From: Mesorhizobium sp. J18
Lineage (GTDB): Bacteria; Pseudomonadota; Alphaproteobacteria; Rhizobiales; Rhizobiaceae
Assembly (NCBI RefSeq): GCF_007829525.1
Contig: NZ_VLJP01000024.1
Location: forward strand, 8,066 to 41,907
Length of the DNA: 33,842 bases
Reading direction: 5' to 3'
The notes beneath the pieces were generated by a model. It was not told the DNA's origin, did not search any database, and saw only the letters and a list, made by a program, of their open reading frames with translations. A program made the translations under genes and the position numbers. Of the stretch, positions 25,233 to 33,570 are shown piece by piece; the stretch's first letter is position 1; each line of letters opens with the position of its first letter.

Positions 25233-25520
25233 ATGGACGGCAAGATACTTGCCCGGCTGGGCGCAATCATATTCGTCGCCATCGCGATTACCGCCACGGT
25301 GATCGAACTGGCCCGGAAGGAAGAACCGGCGCCGGTCCGATCAATACCGGTGCTGCAGCCGCGTTCCGATCCTCTCCGCCAAAGCCTGCGCCGTTGCCAG
25401 CAGATGGGCGAGGCAGCCATCAGCGACCCTGAGTGCCTCGCCACATGGGCAAAATCCCGCGACCGGTTCCTGGGCCGCACGCCTGTGACTGAAGCACCGC
25501 AATCGAACGAAGGGCGCTAG
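25233..25520 (+). CDS. Alternative entry-exclusion protein TrbK-alt
   Basis: A 95-residue protein. The ATG at 25233 is preceded by GGAGGGGG, while an earlier in-frame start at 25188 would overlap trbJ. It has one membrane helix at about 8-26 (LGAIIFVAIAITATVIEL), then a polar periplasmic part with two cysteines (RRCQQMGEAAISDPECLATW) suited to a disulfide. Position between trbJ and trbL and size fit the TrbK-alt family of alphaproteobacterial elements, proposed to block entry of identical elements. That role is inferred by position and has not been shown for most members. Confidence 0.8.
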   Translation: MDGKILARLGAIIFVAIAITATVIELARKEEPAPVRSIPVLQPRSDPLRQSLRRCQQMGEAAISDPECLATWAKSRDRFLGRTPVTEAPQSNEGR

Positions 25521-25524
25521 GCAC

Positions 25525-26886
25525 ATGGAAGGCACAGGCGTCATCGACAATTTTCTGGGGGTCTTCACCTCCTATATCGATAGCGGCTTCGGATTGCTTG
25601 GCGGTGAAGTCGCCTTCATCGCCACCACGCTCATCGTCATCGACGTGACGCTCGCAGCACTCTTCTGGGCCTGGGGCGCCGATGACGACATCATGGCACG
25701 CCTGGTCAAGAAGACGCTGTTCGTCGGCGTCTTTGCCTATCTTATCTCCAACTGGAACAACCTGGCGCAGATCGTCTTCGACAGTTTCGCCGGACTTGGC
25801 CTCAAAGGCTCAGGAACAAGCTTTACGGCAAAGGACCTGATGCGGCCTGGCAAGGTCGCACAAACCGGACTAGATGCCGGCGGCCCGCTGCTCGATTCCA
25901 TCTCCGACCTGATGGGCTACTGGTCCTTCTTCGAGAACTTTATCCAGATCGCCTGCCTACTTTTTGCCTGGGCGCTGGTGTTGCTCGCCTTCTTCATTCT
26001 GGCGATCCAGCTCTTCGTCACCCTGATCGAGTTCAAGCTGACGGTGCTGGCGGGCTTCGTCCTCATTCCGTTCGGTCTCTTTGGCAAGACAGCCTTCATG
26101 GCTGAGCGCGTGCTGGGCAATGTCGTATCGTCCGGCATCAAGGTCCTGGTGCTTGCCGTCATCATCGGCATCGGCTCGACACTGTTCGACCAGTTCACGC
26201 AAGGGTTTGGCGACCAAACCCCCAGCATCGATGACGCCATGGCGATCGTGCTTGCCGCACTTTCCCTTCTCGGTCTCGGCATCTTCGGTCCGGGCATCGC
26301 CACTGGTCTCGTTTCCGGCGGACCGCAGCTTGGGGCCGGCGCCGCCGTCGGCACCGGCCTGGCTGTTGGCGGCGCCGCTGTAGGCGCAGGTGGTGCTGCA
26401 ATGCTCGCTGCAAAGGGAGGCGCTGCGGCGCTTTCAGGAAGTGCAGCCGCTACGCGCGGCGGCGCAGCCCTCGCGGGTGGTGCCTCGACCGCCTACAATC
26501 TAGGCTCCCTCGGAAAGTCGGGGGCTGCCGGAATTGCAGCCGGTGCAGGAGGCGTCGCCCGGGCCGCAGGCGGCGCGGCCATTTCTCCGCTCAAACGCGC
26601 CGTCTCCCGCGCGTCCCAGAGCCTCCAATCCTCTGCCCAGTCCGGAGCCCGAAGCGCCTTCGCCGCGAGCGGCGGAACATCGTCCATGGGCACGATCCTC
26701 GGCGCAGGAGTCTCTTCGGCTGCCGCGCCATCCGCTCCGACCGGGACGCCTCCGGCCTGGGCACAGCGCATGCAGCGATCCCAGGCGCTCAATCACGGCA
26801 CCACCATGGCCGCCCATGCCGTCCGTTCCGGAGACAGCCACGGCGACGGCTCATCCATCAGCCTTTCCGAAAGTGACCGCTCATGA
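25525..26886 (+). CDS. trbL: Conjugal transfer protein TrbL (VirB6 family)
   Basis: A 453-residue polytopic inner-membrane channel component. The first ~270 residues hold about six membrane helices (e.g. GEVAFIATTLIVIDVTLAAL and FALVLLAFFILAIQ-like stretch near 150-165). The rest is Gly/Ala/Ser-rich and low in complexity (AAVGTGLAVGGAAVGAGGAA), a normal TrbL feature. It begins four bases after trbK-alt and its stop overlaps the trbF start (ATGA). Confidence 0.95.
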   Translation: MEGTGVIDNFLGVFTSYIDSGFGLLGGEVAFIATTLIVIDVTLAALFWAWGADDDIMARLVKKTLFVGVFAYLISNWNNLAQIVFDSFAGLGLKGSGTSFTAKDLMRPGKVAQTGLDAGGPLLDSISDLMGYWSFFENFIQIACLLFAWALVLLAFFILAIQLFVTLIEFKLTVLAGFVLIPFGLFGKTAFMAERVLGNVVSSGIKVLVLAVIIGIGSTLFDQFTQGFGDQTPSIDDAMAIVLAALSLLGLGIFGPGIATGLVSGGPQLGAGAAVGTGLAVGGAAVGAGGAAMLAAKGGAAALSGSAAATRGGAALAGGASTAYNLGSLGKSGAAGIAAGAGGVARAAGGAAISPLKRAVSRASQSLQSSAQSGARSAFAASGGTSSMGTILGAGVSSAAAPSAPTGTPPAWAQRMQRSQALNHGTTMAAHAVRSGDSHGDGSSISLSESDRS

Positions 26887-27572
26887 ACATCTTCAAACGC
26901 TCCGCCACCCACTATGGCAAGACACCCGAGCCCACGACACCTTACCAGAAGGCTGCACAGGTCTGGGATGAGCGCATCGGCTCAGCCCGCGTGCAGGCTC
27001 GCAACTGGCGCTACATGGCCTTCGGCTGCCTGATACTCTCTGCCGGCTTAGCCGCCGCCCTGGTCTGGCAATCGGCGCGCGGCACGATCGTCCCCTGGGT
27101 GGTGGAAGTTGACCAGCACGGCGAGGCGCGCGCCGTCGAACCGGCCATCGCCGGCTATCATCCGTCCGATCCGCAGATCGCGTTTCATCTGGCGCGCTTC
27201 ATCGAGCAGGTTCGCGGCCTTCCCTCCGACCCCGTCATCGTGCGCCAGAATTGGCTCAGGGCCTATGACTTCACCACCGATCGCGGAGCTGTCGCGCTCA
27301 ACGACTATGCCCGCGCGAATGATCCGTTCACCCGTGTCGGGAAGGAGCAGGTTTCCGTCGAGGTCTCATCCGTCATTCGCGCCTCGCCGGACAGTTTCCG
27401 CATCGCCTGGGCCGAGCAGCATTACGAGAACGGCCAGCTCTCCCGGACCGAACGATGGACCGCCATCCTGACCGTCGCCTTGCAGCAGCCGCGCGAAGCC
27501 GAACGGCTCCGCGCCAATCCTCTCGGAATCTACGTCAATGCGATCAATTGGTCGCGGGAGATGAGCCAATGA
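26883..27572 (+). CDS. trbF: Conjugal transfer protein TrbF (VirB8 family)
   Basis: A 229-residue bitopic inner-membrane protein. A cytoplasmic N-terminus (KTPEPTTPYQKAAQVWDERI) is followed by one membrane helix at about 44-63 (YMAFGCLILSAGLAAALVWQ). The periplasmic VirB8-like domain includes VVEVDQHGEARAVEPA, FIEQVRGLPSDPVIVRQNW and an ending NPLGIYVNAINWSREM. It nucleates assembly of the channel core. It overlaps trbL and trbG by four bases each. Confidence 0.96.
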   Translation: MNIFKRSATHYGKTPEPTTPYQKAAQVWDERIGSARVQARNWRYMAFGCLILSAGLAAALVWQSARGTIVPWVVEVDQHGEARAVEPAIAGYHPSDPQIAFHLARFIEQVRGLPSDPVIVRQNWLRAYDFTTDRGAVALNDYARANDPFTRVGKEQVSVEVSSVIRASPDSFRIAWAEQHYENGQLSRTERWTAILTVALQQPREAERLRANPLGIYVNAINWSREMSQ

Positions 27573-28591
27573 TCGCCACCAAATTTATGGGCCGGAGGCA
27601 CCGTCGTCGTGCCATCCCGATCGCGGCCATGCTCCTGTCTGCCACCATGCTGGCCGGCTGTGCGACCAGCCGGGCACCGCAGTTCAGCTATGACGACAAT
27701 GTGCCGGATCTGCCTGTCGTCCGGGCGTCGGTCTCCAGCAACACGCCGCGGCCGCTCCATACGCCTCCGGCCTGGACCGTCGCGCGCGGTGGCACAGCCG
27801 CCAACACTCCGGAAGGCCGCGTTGGCAACGCCAATGCCGCAGCCCGCGTCGAGCCGCGCCGCGAGGGCTATTATAACGCCATCCAAGTTTATCCGTGGAG
27901 CGAAGGCGCGCTCTATCAGGTCTATGCCGCCGTCGGACAGATCACGACCATTGCGCTTGAACCGGGTGAAAGCCTGACCGGAGCCGGGCCGATTGCGGCG
28001 GGCGATACCGCGCGCTGGATCATCGGCGATACCGAAAGCGGTTCAGGCACCACCCGGCGCGTCCATGTGCTGGTCAAGCCCACACGGACTGACATCTCGA
28101 CCAATCTCGTCATCACCACCGACCGCCGCACCTATCTGATCGAGCTGCGGTCTGATGAAAAAACATGGATGCCGGCCATCGCATGGGCCTACCCCACGCC
28201 GCCTGCGAGCCAGCGTGTAGCCGCGCCTGCTGCCCCGGTCATTCCAGCCGAGGCCGCCCGCAATTATCGCTACGGCCTATCCGGCGACAGCCCGCCGTGG
28301 CGCCCGATCTCTGTCTTCGACGACGGTCGCCGCGTCTATGTTGTCTTCCCCGGCGGGATCATCCAGGGAGAAATGCCCCCGCTCTTCGTTCTCGGCTCCG
28401 ACGGCAAACCCGAGATCGTCAACAGCCGCATTCATCAGAACGTCCTGATCGTGGATCGGCTGTTCGGCGCGGCCGAACTGCGCCTTGGATCCGGCAACCG
28501 CCAGCAGACGGTTAGGATCGTGCGCGTCCAGCCCCAACAGATGACCACATCCGCGAATGCTCAACCTGCCGCCGCCGGAGGATCGTCATGA
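27569..28591 (+). CDS. trbG: Conjugal transfer protein TrbG (VirB9 family)
   Basis: A 340-residue protein of the outer-membrane core complex. The ATG at 27569 overlaps the trbF stop. The N-terminus is a lipoprotein-type signal (RRRAIPIAAMLLSATMLAGC) with the lipobox cysteine at residue 31. The two VirB9 halves are visible: IQVYPWSEGALYQVYAAVGQ near 110, and RYGLSGDSPPWRPISVFDDG followed by FPGGIIQGEMPPLFVLG in the C-terminal domain that binds the TrbI-type protein. Its stop overlaps trbI. Confidence 0.96.
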   Translation: MIATKFMGRRHRRRAIPIAAMLLSATMLAGCATSRAPQFSYDDNVPDLPVVRASVSSNTPRPLHTPPAWTVARGGTAANTPEGRVGNANAAARVEPRREGYYNAIQVYPWSEGALYQVYAAVGQITTIALEPGESLTGAGPIAAGDTARWIIGDTESGSGTTRRVHVLVKPTRTDISTNLVITTDRRTYLIELRSDEKTWMPAIAWAYPTPPASQRVAAPAAPVIPAEAARNYRYGLSGDSPPWRPISVFDDGRRVYVVFPGGIIQGEMPPLFVLGSDGKPEIVNSRIHQNVLIVDRLFGAAELRLGSGNRQQTVRIVRVQPQQMTTSANAQPAAAGGSS

Positions 28592-29748
28592 GCCAGGATG
28601 AAGACCAGAAAGAGGAAGAGATGGAACTTGCCGGAGCCGCCGAGGATACGTCAACGCCCATGCGCCTGCGGGCCGAGACACCGCGTGTCACCCGCATCTC
28701 GCGCAAGGTGCTGATGGGCGTCGGCGTGGTTGCTGGCATGGGAATCGGTGGGGCGCTGATCTATGCGCTCCAGACGGCTGATCGCGACGGCGAGCAACAG
28801 GAGCTCATCACCACCGATCGTCGCCAGACCGCGGAAGGCTTGCAGGGGCTTCCGGGCACCTATGGCGATGTCCCGGTCCTGGGTCCGCCACTTCCCGGCG
28901 ACCTCGGCGGCCCGGTGCTGCGCGCACGCGAGGAGGGACAGCCGATGCCGGCCACCGATCCGGAGGAACAACGCCGCCTCGCGGAACTCGAAGCCGCACG
29001 CACCAGCCAGTTATTTTTCCAGGTGAGACCGGGCGCCGGCGCTTCCGCATCGACAAGTCAGCCTGGAGCGAGCACCGCACTGGCCGGGCTCGGCGGCGCA
29101 GGAACGCAAGACCCGCAGCGGGCTTTTCTCAATGCGGAGGTCGATCGCCAAACCGTCGCGCCGGATCGCGTGATGCCGCCGGTGTCCCCCTACGTGCTTC
29201 AGGCCGGATCGGTGATTCCGGCTGCACTTATCACCGGCATCCGCTCCGATCTTCCCGGCCAGATTACCGCACAGGTGACGCAGAACGTCTATGACAGCCC
29301 GACGGGTAGTCTGCTCCTCATCCCGCAGGGCACCCGTATCATTGGCGAATACGATAATGGCGTTTCCTTCGGCCAGCGCCGTGTCCTGCTCGTCTGGAAC
29401 CGGATGATCTTCCCCAACGGTCGTTCCATCGTGCTGGAACGCCAGACGGGCGCCGATGCCTCCGGCTTTGCCGGCCTCGAGGACGGCGTCGATTATCACT
29501 GGTGGGATCTGATGAAGGCCGCCGGCCTCTCCACGCTGCTCGCCGTCGGTGCTGAGCTGGCGACAAGCGACGAGGACCGCCTGATCCGAGCCATCCGTGA
29601 CGGAGCGCAGGACACCGTCAACCAGGCCGGCCAGCAGATCGTCCAGCGCCAGTTACAGGTCAAACCCACACTGACCATCCGGCCGGGCTTCCCGTTCCGG
29701 GTTATCGTGTCGCGCGATTTGATATTGGAACCTTACGGAGCATCATGA
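28588..29748 (+). CDS. trbI: Conjugal transfer protein TrbI (VirB10 family)
   Basis: A 386-residue bitopic protein that spans from inner to outer membrane. The cytoplasmic N-terminus is acidic, one membrane helix lies near 43-63 (VLMGVGVVAGMGIGGALIYA), and a Pro/Gly-rich periplasmic arm follows. The C-terminal VirB10 domain starts near 205 (SPYVLQAGSVIPAALITGIR) and includes LLLIPQGTRIIGEYDNGVSF and GVDYHWWDLMKAAGLSTLLA, with the antenna region. Length and order are normal. The stop overlaps the DUF2274 start. Confidence 0.97.
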   Translation: MSQDEDQKEEEMELAGAAEDTSTPMRLRAETPRVTRISRKVLMGVGVVAGMGIGGALIYALQTADRDGEQQELITTDRRQTAEGLQGLPGTYGDVPVLGPPLPGDLGGPVLRAREEGQPMPATDPEEQRRLAELEAARTSQLFFQVRPGAGASASTSQPGASTALAGLGGAGTQDPQRAFLNAEVDRQTVAPDRVMPPVSPYVLQAGSVIPAALITGIRSDLPGQITAQVTQNVYDSPTGSLLLIPQGTRIIGEYDNGVSFGQRRVLLVWNRMIFPNGRSIVLERQTGADASGFAGLEDGVDYHWWDLMKAAGLSTLLAVGAELATSDEDRLIRAIRDGAQDTVNQAGQQIVQRQLQVKPTLTIRPGFPFRVIVSRDLILEPYGAS

Positions 29749-30023
29749 TGACCCAGCTCAAACTCGGACCGCTGCCCAAGGCCGGAATGACGCGCGTCAC
29801 CATCGCGCTGCCCGATCCGCTCAAGGAAGAGCTCGATCTCTATGCCGCCGAACACAGCCGCCTTTATGAGCCTGTCGAGGCAGCCACGCTGATCCCGCAT
29901 ATGCTGGAATCGTTCCTGCGTTCGGACCGGGGATGGCGGAGCCGCAAGGCCAAAGCGGCGAGGCCGCAGCCGGCCGTAAACACGAATGCTATACCGCCGC
30001 GGAATGCCGGCGAGCTGACCTAA
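29745..30023 (+). CDS. DUF2274 protein at the end of the trb operon
   Basis: A 92-residue cytoplasmic protein that starts in the trbI stop (ATGATG at 29745). It has the family pattern TRVTIALPDPLKEELDLYAA, then PVEAATLIPHMLESFLRSDRGW and a basic tail. The first part resembles a ribbon-helix-helix fold, so DNA binding is possible but not shown. DUF2274 genes regularly close trb operons of alphaproteobacterial conjugative elements. Confidence 0.9.
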   Translation: MMTQLKLGPLPKAGMTRVTIALPDPLKEELDLYAAEHSRLYEPVEAATLIPHMLESFLRSDRGWRSRKAKAARPQPAVNTNAIPPRNAGELT

Positions 30024-30034
30024 ATCCGCTGTGC

Positions 30035-30049
30035 GAAGCGCGCCGCTTC
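30035..30049. terminator. Small hairpin between convergent DUF2274 and mucR-like genes
   Basis: GAAGCG and CGCTTC form a perfect six-pair stem with a CGC loop, between two convergent genes and touching the stop of the mucR-like gene. No T run follows on either strand, so termination is uncertain. Confidence 0.3.
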
Positions 30050-30518
30050 AGGTGAATTTGAGGCCTAGCTTTTTACGGCTTCGAGGCGCAGGAGCCGCCT
30101 CCGCAATAACGGGCTTCCGGCCAAGCCCGCTGCTTTTTGCCAGCGCCGACCGCTTGGCGGAGTAGCTCGGCGCTACCATCGGATAATCTCTCGGCAAGCC
30201 CCACTTCTCGCGATATTGCTCCGGCGTCATATTGTAATGCGTTGCTAGGTGGCGTTTCAGCGACTTGAACTTCTTTCCGTCCTCCAGACAGATGATGAAA
30301 TCGGGCGTGACCGATTTCTTGATCGGAACTGCGGGTGCGGGTTTCTCTTCGACGACCGGGGCGCCTCCTGCCTGCAGGCCGGAAACGGCGGCGTGCGTAT
30401 CGGCAATGATCCTCGACAGTTCGTTCACCGGGACAGGATTGTTGCTGACGTAGGCGGCGACAATCTCCGCGGTCAGGCCGATCAGGTCGGTACGGGTTTC
30501 TGAAACGCTATCGGTCAT
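30048..30518 (-). CDS. MucR/Ros-family transcriptional regulator
   Basis: A 156-residue protein. The ATG at 30518 is preceded by GAGGGGAAGA. The N-terminal half has LTAEIVAAYVSNNPVPVNEL, the oligomerisation region of MucR. The DNA-binding domain is CLEDGKKFKSLKRHL with NMTPEQYREKWGLP. The Ros zinc finger normally starts Cys-x2-Cys; here the second position is Asp (CLED), as in some MucR/Ros homologues reported to bind DNA with altered or no zinc ligation. The tail is basic. Such proteins silence AT-rich and horizontally acquired genes, and on conjugative elements may repress transfer. It is convergent with the trb operon. Confidence 0.9.
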   Translation of the reverse strand: MTDSVSETRTDLIGLTAEIVAAYVSNNPVPVNELSRIIADTHAAVSGLQAGGAPVVEEKPAPAVPIKKSVTPDFIICLEDGKKFKSLKRHLATHYNMTPEQYREKWGLPRDYPMVAPSYSAKRSALAKSSGLGRKPVIAEAAPAPRSRKKLGLKFT

Positions 30519-30565
30519 TCTTCCCCTCATAAACAAAGCTGTCCAACTGCGCTGATATAGCTATT

Positions 30566-30599
30566 CTGGCTGCAATAACATGTTCCTGGCCGCAATTAA
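30566..30599. promoter_or_regulatory. Paired direct repeats upstream of the mucR-like gene
   Basis: CTGGCTGCAATAA at 30566-30578 and CTGGCCGCAATTAA at 30586-30599 are spaced 20 bases apart (two helical turns), in an AT-rich patch ~50-80 bases upstream of the mucR-like start. A promoter operator, perhaps for autoregulation, is a reasonable guess. Confidence 0.4.
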
Positions 30600-30627
30600 T
30601 TGCCGTGCCAGCATTCTCCCCAAGGCG

Positions 30628-31638
30628 CTACCGGGAACTGCGCCGACCGTTGGCCAAGTTCCGCGCAAAGCTTATGAACCAGCGCAGTGCCGGATTGTCG
30701 TTAAGCGGCGACCAGACCGCGCTGAACGGAACGATGTCCTCGGGCGCCGACAGCGGCCGCAGGGCAAGATCAGGAAACCTCATGCTCGCCCATCCCTCCG
30801 ATACGACCGTGATTTCCCTGCCCAGGGCAATCGTGTGCATCAGTGTCTCCAGATCCATCGGCCGGTACGTCACCTGCGGATAGGTGCTGTAATCGGCGAT
30901 CCTGCGCACGATGTAGTCATGCACTTCCGGCCCGGGCTCCTGTGCGCTCACGACGAACCGTTCATTCTCCAGGTCTGGCCAGTCCAAACCGCTGCGCTCC
31001 GCCAGGGGATGGTCCGCTGACATGGCAACATGAACGCGTTCATGCCAGAGCTCCTGCACGTCGCACTCGAGCAGCGGACCATTACCGGTCAGGAAGGCGA
31101 CGTCGATTTCCCGTGATCTGATCTTGGAAAGATGATCCCGCCGGCCTCCGGTACGGACATCCAGGAAAACACCCGGATACTGATCATCGAAGGCAGCGAT
31201 CAGCTCGCGCAAAAAACCGCCAGCAAGAGTGGTTATGATGCCGATCCGAACCGTGCCCAATTCGATGCGTCCGGCCGCGCCTGCATGATCTAGAGCCATC
31301 TCGATTGTCTGGATGGCAGGCACGATCTCAGCGAGGAACCTTGCACCAGCAACGGTCAGGCGAACCCCGGCCGATGTCCGCTCGAACAGCGATACGCCGA
31401 TCGCATCCTCGAAATTCCGAACCCGCCGGCTGACGGTCGATACCTTGGTCTTTAGTGCCTGGGCGGCGCCCGAGAAGCTCATGCTCTCCGCTGCCGCCAG
31501 CACATAGCGCAACGGCCGAAGATCAAACGGTAAGCCTTTGTCAGGCCATCGGACGGAACGCCCCCATAACGGACTCCCGTCCGGTCTACGCGACGCGACT
31601 TTCTGTGCGCCTGCTCCCTTTGTTCGCCACGATGTCAT
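30628..31638 (-). CDS. LysR-family transcriptional regulator
   Basis: 336 residues from the ATG at 31638, which has GGGGGAG nine bases upstream; a TTG at 31656 is also in frame. The winged helix domain starts unusually late, at about residue 42 (FDLRPLRYVLAAAESMSFSG, VSTVSRRVRNFEDAIGVSLF), so the true start may be lower, but no usable start codon lies close to the domain. The effector domain is complete (IELGTVRIGIITTLAGGFLR, REIDVAFLTGNG, and IALGREITVVSEGWASM near the end). The ligand and target are unknown. It is read in the same direction as the mucR-like gene and lies 110 bases upstream of it. Confidence 0.88.
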   Translation of the reverse strand: MTSWRTKGAGAQKVASRRPDGSPLWGRSVRWPDKGLPFDLRPLRYVLAAAESMSFSGAAQALKTKVSTVSRRVRNFEDAIGVSLFERTSAGVRLTVAGARFLAEIVPAIQTIEMALDHAGAAGRIELGTVRIGIITTLAGGFLRELIAAFDDQYPGVFLDVRTGGRRDHLSKIRSREIDVAFLTGNGPLLECDVQELWHERVHVAMSADHPLAERSGLDWPDLENERFVVSAQEPGPEVHDYIVRRIADYSTYPQVTYRPMDLETLMHTIALGREITVVSEGWASMRFPDLALRPLSAPEDIVPFSAVWSPLNDNPALRWFISFARNLANGRRSSR

Positions 31639-31786
31639 ACATCTGCGCTCCCCCAATAGTTTCCGAATTACCGACAGGCTGACCCGCAGCAGCCTGACTG
31701 ATCTTGTTGAGGTACGTCGCTCCGAACCCCACCATGACGATAGTGGCGAGGCAGAGTGCGAGGACCAGACGAACCTTTAATGTCAA
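31586..31786 (-). CDS. Possible small membrane-anchored protein or gene remnant
   Basis: A 66-residue frame from a TTG at 31786 with one N-terminal hydrophobic helix (RLVLALCLATIVMVGFGATY) and a polar end, overlapping the 5' end of the lysR-like gene in another frame. The ribosome-binding site is weak. The helix recalls the first membrane segment of a chemoreceptor or exported protein, so it may be the cut-off start of a larger gene. I cannot assign it. Confidence 0.25.
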   Translation of the reverse strand: MTLKVRLVLALCLATIVMVGFGATYLNKISQAAAGQPVGNSETIGGAQMYDIVANKGSRRTESRVA

Positions 31787-31903
31787 GAACGGGGCGCTCG
31801 TGTGACGAAACAATGAACACAAGGACGATGGCGGCGATTGCCTGAAGCGCCGTGCCAGGGAGTCGCCCTTGGAGCAACACCGCCATTGGCGGGAAGTATA
31901 TCC

Positions 31904-32527
31904 ATGAAGATCGGTTACGCTCGGGTCTCGACAGATGAACAAAAACTGGACCTTCAAATGAAGGCCCTGAAAAACGCGGGATGCGAGCGCATTTACGAAG
32001 ACTATGGAGTTTCAGGGAAATCTTTTGACCGGAGCGGACTGGAGGCCGCGCTTGCCACCCTCCACAAGGGGGATACACTTGTCGTGTGGCGGCTTGATCG
32101 GCTCGGTCGCTCCCTGACCAAGCTCGTCGAGTTGATGGACAGCCTTGGCGCACGGGGCATCGATTTTCACTCGCTGAGCGAAAGCATCGATACCACATCG
32201 TCGGGCGGGCGGCTGGTTTTTCACATGATGGCAGCACTCGCCGAGTTCGAAAGATCGTTGATCAGCGAGCGGACAAGGGCCGGAATGCAGGCGGCCCGCG
32301 ACAAGGGAAAACACCTTGGGCGACCGCGCTCGCTGACTGAGGAGCAGATCGACCAAGCCATTGTCGCCGTCGAGGTGAACGGTGAAATCATAACAGATGT
32401 CGCCAAACGTTTCGAAGTGTCGCGGCGCAGCCTTAAGCGTCTGATGAGGATAAGGCAGTCAGAGCTGCGCGGGGCGCATCCGGAGTCTGGCACAACAGAC
32501 GGCTGCGACCAACGGCGCCTCGCATAG
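31904..32527 (+). CDS. Serine recombinase (Tn3-type resolvase/invertase family)
   Basis: A 207-residue site-specific recombinase. The N-terminal catalytic domain has IGYARVSTDEQ with the nucleophilic Ser at 9, WRLDRLGRS with the active-site arginines near 66-70, and LAEFERSLISERTRAGM leading to the long helix. A helix-turn-helix is at the end (ITDVAKRFEVSRRSLKRLM). The length is normal with a short extra tail. The ATG at 31904 follows GGGAAG. No transposase or Tn3-type terminal repeat is visible nearby, so it may be a stray resolvase or serve element maintenance (multimer resolution). Confidence 0.93.
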   Translation: MKIGYARVSTDEQKLDLQMKALKNAGCERIYEDYGVSGKSFDRSGLEAALATLHKGDTLVVWRLDRLGRSLTKLVELMDSLGARGIDFHSLSESIDTTSSGGRLVFHMMAALAEFERSLISERTRAGMQAARDKGKHLGRPRSLTEEQIDQAIVAVEVNGEIITDVAKRFEVSRRSLKRLMRIRQSELRGAHPESGTTDGCDQRRLA

Positions 32528-32540
32528 GACACTCAGAGTT

Positions 32541-33395
32541 TCAGATGACGCGACCGCGGCGGATGTCGCTGGGTGTAATTCCCCAGTATCGACGCATGGT
32601 CGCCGTCATCTGGCTGTGCGTGGCGAACCCTGCCTTGGCAGCAATCTCGCCAATAGTCAGTGAGTGGTCTTTCGCCAGCTCGGCGACCAATCTCAGCCGC
32701 TCCTTCGTAATATACTGATAGGGCGGTTGACCGGTCCTTTGCCGAAATGCGCGTGCGAAGTGCGTTGGGGATACCCCCGCTAAGGCAGCGAGATCGGCCA
32801 GATAGATCCGGCCAGCCAGATTGGCGCGTATATAATCGTCAACTCGGCTCATGATGGTCGTCCTGAGTCCACCACGGGCTCTGGACGGTCTTACAGGCCT
32901 GCTACCGTACCTCTTAAGCAGATGTGTGCCGAACACCGTCAACAGTGAATCGACGTAGATCTCGTTGATCGACTCATCGGGAATGCGGCGAAACTCGCTT
33001 TCCAGAAGCTGCGCCAAACTGGCAGCCTCCCTGTCGGTCTGGCCGCTTGCTGGGGGAGCAAAGTCGATCCGATCATGATCATATTCGGCGATTGCCAGCG
33101 CGCGCAGACGCTCGGGCCAGAGCGCAAAGAGGTAATTCTCCTTGGGACGTCGCCATTCAGCAAAGAGCTCGGCTCCCTGCGGGACAAGCTCCAGTGTGGC
33201 GGCTGGCGCCTCGAAAACGTTCCGCTTGTCGCTGTTCAGCGTCATGATCCGCTCGGGCTGCGGCGTCACCAGAAGAATTGCGTAGTAGGCTTCGCTGGTG
33301 AATGAAATGGCATTCGGCCCGGTTCGAGTCCTGGTCACGCTGCCAGATGGCGCATGAACCTGTGGCCCCCAAGCCTCCGGGACAAACTTCAGCAT
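32541..33395 (-). CDS. AraC-family transcriptional regulator (third in window)
   Basis: A 284-residue protein that ends 13 bases from the convergent resolvase gene. The N-terminal part has a cupin-like sensor pattern (AYYAILLVTPQPERIMTLNS) and a helical link. The C-terminal ~100 residues are a double helix-turn-helix (IYLADLAALAGVSPTHFARA, LTIGEIAAKAGFATHSQMTA, YWGITPSDIRRGR). The ATG at 33395 has only a modest GAGAAA upstream. It is the last gene before the tRNA, has no neighbour that suggests its target, and is not closely similar to the two module regulators. Confidence 0.88.
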   Translation of the reverse strand: MLKFVPEAWGPQVHAPSGSVTRTRTGPNAISFTSEAYYAILLVTPQPERIMTLNSDKRNVFEAPAATLELVPQGAELFAEWRRPKENYLFALWPERLRALAIAEYDHDRIDFAPPASGQTDREAASLAQLLESEFRRIPDESINEIYVDSLLTVFGTHLLKRYGSRPVRPSRARGGLRTTIMSRVDDYIRANLAGRIYLADLAALAGVSPTHFARAFRQRTGQPPYQYITKERLRLVAELAKDHSLTIGEIAAKAGFATHSQMTATMRRYWGITPSDIRRGRVI

Positions 33396-33493
33396 TCTTT
33401 TCTCGCGGTGACGCCATCGGAGGCCGATTGCCTACACCGTCATGTCCATTTCGACATACGCAGCTTGGTTGGATCGCTTTCGCGCAACGTGTT

Positions 33494-33570
33494 TGGTGCA
33501 CCCGACAGGATTCGAACCTGTGACCTTTGGCTTCGGAGGCCAACACTCTATCCAGCTGAGCTACGGGTGC
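33494..33570 (-). tRNA. tRNA-Arg (anticodon CCG)
   Basis: On the - strand the sequence folds as a full cloverleaf: acceptor GCACCCG with CGGGTGC, D arm TAGCTCAGCTGGATAGAG, anticodon arm TTGGC-CTCCGAA-GCCAA with CCG in the loop, T arm with GGTTCGAATCC, discriminator A and an encoded CCA. The 3' end points toward the conjugation genes, the usual orientation for a tRNA used as an integration site, but no integrase is seen beside it. Confidence 0.96.
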
